A DNA stretch of 64,000 nucleotides, taken from the NCBI GenBank assembly GCA_964631725.1, contig CAZVYX010000013.1, forward strand, positions 1 through 64,000. The letters run 5' to 3'. The first letter of the stretch is position 1. Each line of letters opens with the position of its first letter. Made by a program: the position numbers and the translations under genes. The notes beneath the pieces are model-generated. The model did no database searches and was not told where the DNA came from. It saw only the letters and a program-made list of their open reading frames with translations. Positions 60,176 to 64,000 of this stretch are shown here, piece by piece. The stretch comes from GCA-2731375 sp964631725 (lineage in GTDB: Bacteria > Pseudomonadota > Alphaproteobacteria > GCA-2731375).

Positions 60176-61105
60176 ATGAAAATTCTGTATTTCGATGACT
60201 ACCGCCTGGGCATCCTGAAGGGCGACGCGGTCGTGGACGTGACCGACGAATTGCGGGATATCCCGACCGTCGATCACCGCGCGCTGATAAACGGTCTGAT
60301 CGCGCGCTTCGATGACTATCGCGAGCGCTTGCAAGACGCGGTGGCGCGCGAAGACGGCCAGCCGTTGTCATCGGTGACCCTGCGGCCGCCCCTGCCCCTG
60401 CCCCGCAACATCGATTGCATGGCGGTCAATTACATGGAAGACGGCACCCGGGATGAACCGGCGCCGATCAACGGTTTCCACAAATCGCCCTCCGCCATTA
60501 TCGGGCCCGGCGACACGATGGTTTTGGATGACATCCCCGCCACGGTGTTCGAGGGCGAGGCGGAACTGGCGGTGATCATCGGCAAGCGCGCCAGCCATGT
60601 GCCGGTGGCCGCGGCCATGGACTATATTTTTGGCTATACCAACTTCATTGATGGCTCCGCCCGCGGCGTGGGTCCCAGCAACAACGTTTTCTTCCAGGTC
60701 AAGTCCAGGGACACCTTCGCGCCCATCGGCCCCTACATCGTGACGGCCGATGAAATCGCCGATCCGCAAAATCTCCGGGTTCGCCTGAGCGTCAATGACA
60801 CCGTCATGCAGGATTTCAATACATCCGACATGGCGCACAGTATTGCCCGCTGCATCGAATGGACCTCATCCATCCATGCCTTGGAGCCGGGCGATATTCT
60901 TGCCACCGGGACCAATCACCGGGGCCTGAACGCATTTCAAGATGGCGACAGGGTGGCGTTGGAAATTGAGGGTCTGGGTTGCCTGGCCTTCAATATCCGC
61001 GACGATCTTAAACGCACCTGGTCCAGGGATACCCGCTTGCAGCATGCCGAGAAAGGGCTCGACGGCGCGCATACACCCCAAATTGGTGGCAAGTACGCAT
61101 CATAG
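60176..61105 (+). CDS. Fumarylacetoacetate hydrolase (FAH) family protein
   Basis: 309 residues. CMAVNYMEDGT replaces the usual GLNYRDH segment, the metal site is FEGEAELAVIIGKRASH, then FIDGSARGVGPSNN and DILATGTNHRGLNAF, where most members have GTPSGVG. The altered active-site border suggests a different substrate from the other two FAH genes here. The 35-base gap after the CoA transferase suggests one transcript. Confidence 0.85.
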   Translation: MKILYFDDYRLGILKGDAVVDVTDELRDIPTVDHRALINGLIARFDDYRERLQDAVAREDGQPLSSVTLRPPLPLPRNIDCMAVNYMEDGTRDEPAPINGFHKSPSAIIGPGDTMVLDDIPATVFEGEAELAVIIGKRASHVPVAAAMDYIFGYTNFIDGSARGVGPSNNVFFQVKSRDTFAPIGPYIVTADEIADPQNLRVRLSVNDTVMQDFNTSDMAHSIARCIEWTSSIHALEPGDILATGTNHRGLNAFQDGDRVALEIEGLGCLAFNIRDDLKRTWSRDTRLQHAEKGLDGAHTPQIGGKYAS

Positions 61106-61192
61106 AGGCAACGGCGCGTTGCAATTCGTTGTTGGCCCGATCAACGGTCTTGACCGGGCGCTGTTGAGGATCAATATGGCGGCAATGTCGTC

Positions 61193-61711
61193 ATGGGTAT
61201 CCATATGAGCCTAAACGTCGAAATTGATCCGGATCTGCTATTCGACAGTCAAATTCTGGTGGAGTTGCTGGCCTATTGGCGCGGCCTGTGCGCCGGACGC
61301 AATATGCCGGCAAAAGTTGACGTTGACCCCCTGAATATCCCGGCGCACTTGTGGCCCTATCTGGAGCTCGTCGACATCTTGCGCGGCGATAGCATGCGTC
61401 TTCGTTGGCGGCTGATCGGCACCCACATAACGGAGGCGGTGGAGCGGGACTCCACCGGCGCATATTTCGACGAATTATACGACCCCAAGGATTACGAAAC
61501 TCTGGCCATGCCCTTCACCTGGGCTGTAACGAACGGCAAGCCCATAAGGTTGTTCGGCTCTTCCGGCTTCATTGGCAAGGATTGGAACAAATACGAAGGG
61601 GTCTACCTGCCGCTCGGCACGGATGGCCGCAATGTTGATATGATCCTGGGCGGAGTCCATTATCCAATGGCACAAAACGCGGTATCGAAGAAGGATGATG
61701 CGGGCATCTAA
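61193..61711 (+). CDS. PAS-like domain protein (PAS_5-type)
   Basis: 172 residues from the ATG at 61193; an ATG at 61205 (MSLNVEID) is equally possible, and neither has a clear ribosome site. The middle part LRWRLIGTHITEAVERDSTGAYFDEL is a typical PAS_5 core as seen in many small Rhodospirillales proteins, followed by RLFGSSGFIGKDWNKYEGVYLPL. There is no output domain. A sensory or partner-binding role is inferred. Confidence 0.75.
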   Translation: MGIHMSLNVEIDPDLLFDSQILVELLAYWRGLCAGRNMPAKVDVDPLNIPAHLWPYLELVDILRGDSMRLRWRLIGTHITEAVERDSTGAYFDELYDPKDYETLAMPFTWAVTNGKPIRLFGSSGFIGKDWNKYEGVYLPLGTDGRNVDMILGGVHYPMAQNAVSKKDDAGI

Positions 61712-61770
61712 CCGCTTAATGCGGCTCGGCATAATTTCTGGGTCACGCCAACACTAAGAACGGCTATCGA

Positions 61771-62691
61771 ATGTCACAGCAATCGTCACAGCGGGCAACG
61801 GCGGGAACGGCCAAATTCGAGGCTCCGACCTGGGCCTTGATTGTCGCCGTCTATGGCGGCTGGTTCGCGGCGACCTGGTATGGAAGCCGCATGCCGGGGT
61901 GGCTGCTGCTGATCCTGGGCGGCTGGTTCACGGCCTGGTACTACTCCCTCCAGCACGAGGTTATTCACGGCCACCCGACGCGATGGCGTTGGTTCAACGA
62001 CCTTTTGGGATACGCGCCGCTTGGCCTGTTCATTCCCTATTCCATCTACCGTGGCGACCATATCCGCCACCATACCAAGGAAATTCTGACCATCCCCGGG
62101 GAGGATCCTGAATCCTACTATTTCGATGGAGAAACCTGGGCCGCCATGCCGGGACCGCTTAAGGTCATCAATATCGTCAATAATACGCTGATCGGACGCC
62201 TAACCGTCGGCGTCGCCATTACCATCACGCGCTTCTGGCTGGGCGAAGTCCGCCAATTGTTGCGTGGCAATTTTCGCCAACTTAAGGATTGGATCGTCCA
62301 CGCGGTTATGGTTGCCGCCGTGCTGTACTGGGCCACCGTGATATGCGGCCTGCCGGCCTGGCTTTATATTCTGGCTTTTGCCTATCCCGGCCTGGCCCTG
62401 ACCATGATGCGCTCCTACAGCGAACATCGCGCCGCCGCCGATCCCAACCACCGCACCGCCATTGTCGAAAGCCCGGGCTTTCTCGGCCTGCTCTATCTGC
62501 ACAACAACCTGCACGTCGCCCATCACGACCAACCGGCCATGCCCTGGTACCAACTGCCCGCCTATTACCGGGCAAACAAGGCGCGCTTCCTTGAGGGGAA
62601 CGGCGGCTTTTTCTTTCGCGGCTATCATAATGTGATCCGGCGCTACCTGTTTGCACCCATCGATGCACCGGTTTTGCCCAGGGGCCCGTAA
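61771..62691 (+). CDS. Fatty acid desaturase-family membrane di-iron protein
   Basis: 306 residues. The three His boxes are present: QHEVIHGH (H-x3-H region), DHIRHH and HNNLHVAHH, bounded by hydrophobic helices. The family uses a di-iron centre to desaturate or hydroxylate lipids or beta-carotene-like compounds. Substrate is unknown; the lack of a long linker suggests a fatty-acid or small hydrocarbon target. It lies 60 bases after the PAS gene and 55 before an acyl-CoA dehydrogenase. Confidence 0.88.
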   Translation: MSQQSSQRATAGTAKFEAPTWALIVAVYGGWFAATWYGSRMPGWLLLILGGWFTAWYYSLQHEVIHGHPTRWRWFNDLLGYAPLGLFIPYSIYRGDHIRHHTKEILTIPGEDPESYYFDGETWAAMPGPLKVINIVNNTLIGRLTVGVAITITRFWLGEVRQLLRGNFRQLKDWIVHAVMVAAVLYWATVICGLPAWLYILAFAYPGLALTMMRSYSEHRAAADPNHRTAIVESPGFLGLLYLHNNLHVAHHDQPAMPWYQLPAYYRANKARFLEGNGGFFFRGYHNVIRRYLFAPIDAPVLPRGP

Positions 62692-62745
62692 GTCTGATAG
62701 TTTCACCACCACGAGGCCGAAAAGAGTAACCAGCCGGAGCCAGCG

Positions 62746-63951
62746 ATGAGTACAACCGAAAGCGCCGACCTGACCGCGTTTCGTACCGAGGTCAGGGAAT
62801 TCATCCGAGATAACCTTCCCGATGATGTCCGCGAGACCGTCCGCTCCGGCCGTCTGGGCACGGCGGCGGAGACCGCGCGCTGGCAGAAAATTCTGTTCGA
62901 AAAGGGCTGGGTCGCGCCCAGTTGGCCGGTCGAACTGGGCGGTGTCGATTGGACGCCCATGCAGCGCAATATCTTCGAGGAAGAAAGCGCCATGGCCGAC
63001 TGCCCGCCGCTTGACCCCATGGGATTGAGCATGATCGGGCCGCTGATCATCGCGCGGGGCAGCCAGGAGCAGAAGGATTTCTACCTGCCGCGAATTCTGC
63101 GGTCGGAGGAAAAATGGTGCCAAGGCTATTCCGAACCGGGTTCGGGCTCGGACCTGGCGTCGTTGCAAACACGGGCGGTTCCCGACGGCGATGACTATGT
63201 GGTCAATGGCACCAAGATCTGGACCTCGGGCGCCCATGCCGCCGACCGGATTTTCTGTCTGGTGCGCACGGATCCGGACGTTAAGGCGCAGGAAGGCATC
63301 TCCCTGCTGCTGATCGACTTGAAGACGCCGGGCATAACCATCCGGCCGATCATCGGCCTGAACGAGATGCATTTTTTCAATCAGATTTTCTTCGACGACG
63401 TGCGCGTCCCCATTGCCAACCGGGTCGGCGAAGAGAACAAGGGCTGGACCTATGCCAAGGAAGTTTTGGGCAGCGAACGCCTGCAGCTTTCCCGCACCGG
63501 GGAGAACAAGCGCCTGTTGCGCCTGTTAAGGACCATCGCGGCCCAGGAAGATCATGGCGGCGGCAAACTGGCGGATCAGGACTGGTTCCGCCGCAAGCTG
63601 CGCCGCGCCGAAGTCCGCCTGAAGGCGCTGGACTATACCAAGCTGCGCTTCCTTTCGCGGGCCGAAGCGGGCGAGACCATCGGGCCGGAAGTCTCCATGC
63701 TGAAACTGCAGGGCAGCGAGCTGATCCAGGATTTCGACGAACTGCTGCTGGAGGCGGTCGGGCATTACGGCCTGCCCTACGATCCGGCCTGGATGCTGAC
63801 GCCACGGCACGAACTGAACGAAACGCCCATCGGCGGCGAGTTTTCCGGCACCCTGTCCGCCAACCGTTTCCGGCACAAGGGCTACACCATCGCCGGCGGC
63901 TCCAGCGAAGTACAGCGCGGCATCATCGCCAAGCGCGTCCTGGGCCTTTGA
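62746..63951 (+). CDS. Acyl-CoA dehydrogenase
   Basis: 401 residues. FAD and substrate features: WCQGYSEPGSGSDLASLQTRA, WTSGAHAADRIFCLVRTD, and the C-terminal IAGGSSEVQRGIIAKRVLGL. The YTIAGGSSEVQRG segment lacks the Glu of the YEGT type, like the long (about 400-residue) acyl-CoA dehydrogenases whose base lies elsewhere. It is paired with another acyl-CoA dehydrogenase gene 13 bases downstream, which in related operons forms a heteromeric enzyme. Confidence 0.92.
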   Translation: MSTTESADLTAFRTEVREFIRDNLPDDVRETVRSGRLGTAAETARWQKILFEKGWVAPSWPVELGGVDWTPMQRNIFEEESAMADCPPLDPMGLSMIGPLIIARGSQEQKDFYLPRILRSEEKWCQGYSEPGSGSDLASLQTRAVPDGDDYVVNGTKIWTSGAHAADRIFCLVRTDPDVKAQEGISLLLIDLKTPGITIRPIIGLNEMHFFNQIFFDDVRVPIANRVGEENKGWTYAKEVLGSERLQLSRTGENKRLLRLLRTIAAQEDHGGGKLADQDWFRRKLRRAEVRLKALDYTKLRFLSRAEAGETIGPEVSMLKLQGSELIQDFDELLLEAVGHYGLPYDPAWMLTPRHELNETPIGGEFSGTLSANRFRHKGYTIAGGSSEVQRGIIAKRVLGL

Positions 63952-63963
63952 GGGGAGACGATC

Positions 63964-64000
63964 ATGGATTTCTCCCTGAGCGATGAACTGGTGATGATCC
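63964..64000 (+). CDS. Acyl-CoA dehydrogenase, N-terminal start (partial)
   Basis: Only 12 codons are visible (MDFSLSDELVMI) before the window ends. The start MDFSLSDE is the usual beginning of acyl-CoA dehydrogenases, and it follows another member by 12 bases with GAGGGGAG ahead. The rest of the gene lies outside. Confidence 0.6.
   Translation, partial: MDFSLSDELVMI

Noticed and set aside
1..64000. CRISPR arrays, tRNA or rRNA genes, prophage or insertion sequences.
   Set aside because: No regularly spaced repeats, tRNA cloverleaf, rRNA-like stretch, transposase or phage protein was recognised on either strand.

Overview
The window reads as a gene-dense chromosomal segment of a high-GC alphaproteobacterium, most likely Rhodospirillales-like. 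The pointers are an alphaproteobacterial rpoH with an N-terminal extension next to rluD and a DUF6476 gene, a nirS-nirT denitrification pair, a small PAS-type protein typical of that group, and many catabolic acyl-CoA enzymes. This placement is inference; there is no rRNA or tRNA gene to confirm it. I see no CRISPR array, phage or recognisable insertion sequence.

Layout. 1-2312: the 3' end of nirS (cytochrome cd1 nitrite reductase), a strong terminator, and nirT fused to an extra haem-binding domain. 2349-5430 (minus): nitronate monooxygenase, an APS-kinase-like protein and a PAPS sulfotransferase. 5500-6692: flavin-binding oxidase-like protein and a histidine phosphatase. 6696-11642 (minus): ADP-forming acyl-CoA synthetase, amidohydrolase, DUF1326 protein and methyltransferase. 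11787-18660: acyl-CoA dehydrogenase, enoyl-CoA hydratase, Nudix, PRISE-type reductase, two VOC proteins, a TauD-type dioxygenase, a GIY-YIG protein and a MetE-like protein. 18795-22121 (minus): a 1108-residue hybrid sensor kinase. 22330-25482 (minus): an old-yellow-enzyme-type reductase, a TauD-like dioxygenase, and a remnant of a second copy of the reductase 3' end. 25583-30824: three tandem adenylyl cyclase/TolB-like/TPR genes with 4-base overlaps. 30895-32389: cytochrome c' and a divergent LysR regulator. 32488-37345: rpoH, rluD, and divergently DUF6476, JAMM peptidase, threonine aldolase and MBL hydrolase. 37406-38709: a second TauD-like dioxygenase followed by a decayed copy of the MBL 3' end. 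38764-48889: an aromatic/carboxylate catabolic block (two FAH hydrolases, FAD monooxygenase, LLM oxidoreductase, NIPSNAP, SDR, BenE transporter, crotonase, Rieske oxygenase, GntP-like permease). 49010-64000: LysR, esterase, crotonase, phosphatase, quinone reductase, DehI-like protein, ester cyclase, erythromycin-esterase-family protein, SDR, ABC-F ATPase, CoA transferase, a third FAH protein, PAS protein, desaturase and two acyl-CoA dehydrogenases (the last cut by the window end).

How it fits together. The cell appears to respire nitrite and to live on many organic acids and aromatic or alicyclic compounds, importing them (BenE, GntP-like), oxygenating them (Rieske, FAD monooxygenase, TauD-like enzymes), cleaving ring-fission products (FAH family) and degrading acyl-CoAs. 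The most unusual structure is shared by two separate loci: a TauD/TfdA-like dioxygenase gene lies between an intact neighbour gene and a second, decaying copy of that neighbour's 3' end (22330-23650 and 37190-38709). The three-gene cyclase array, the nirT fusion, and several interleaved start or stop codons are the other features I would look at first.
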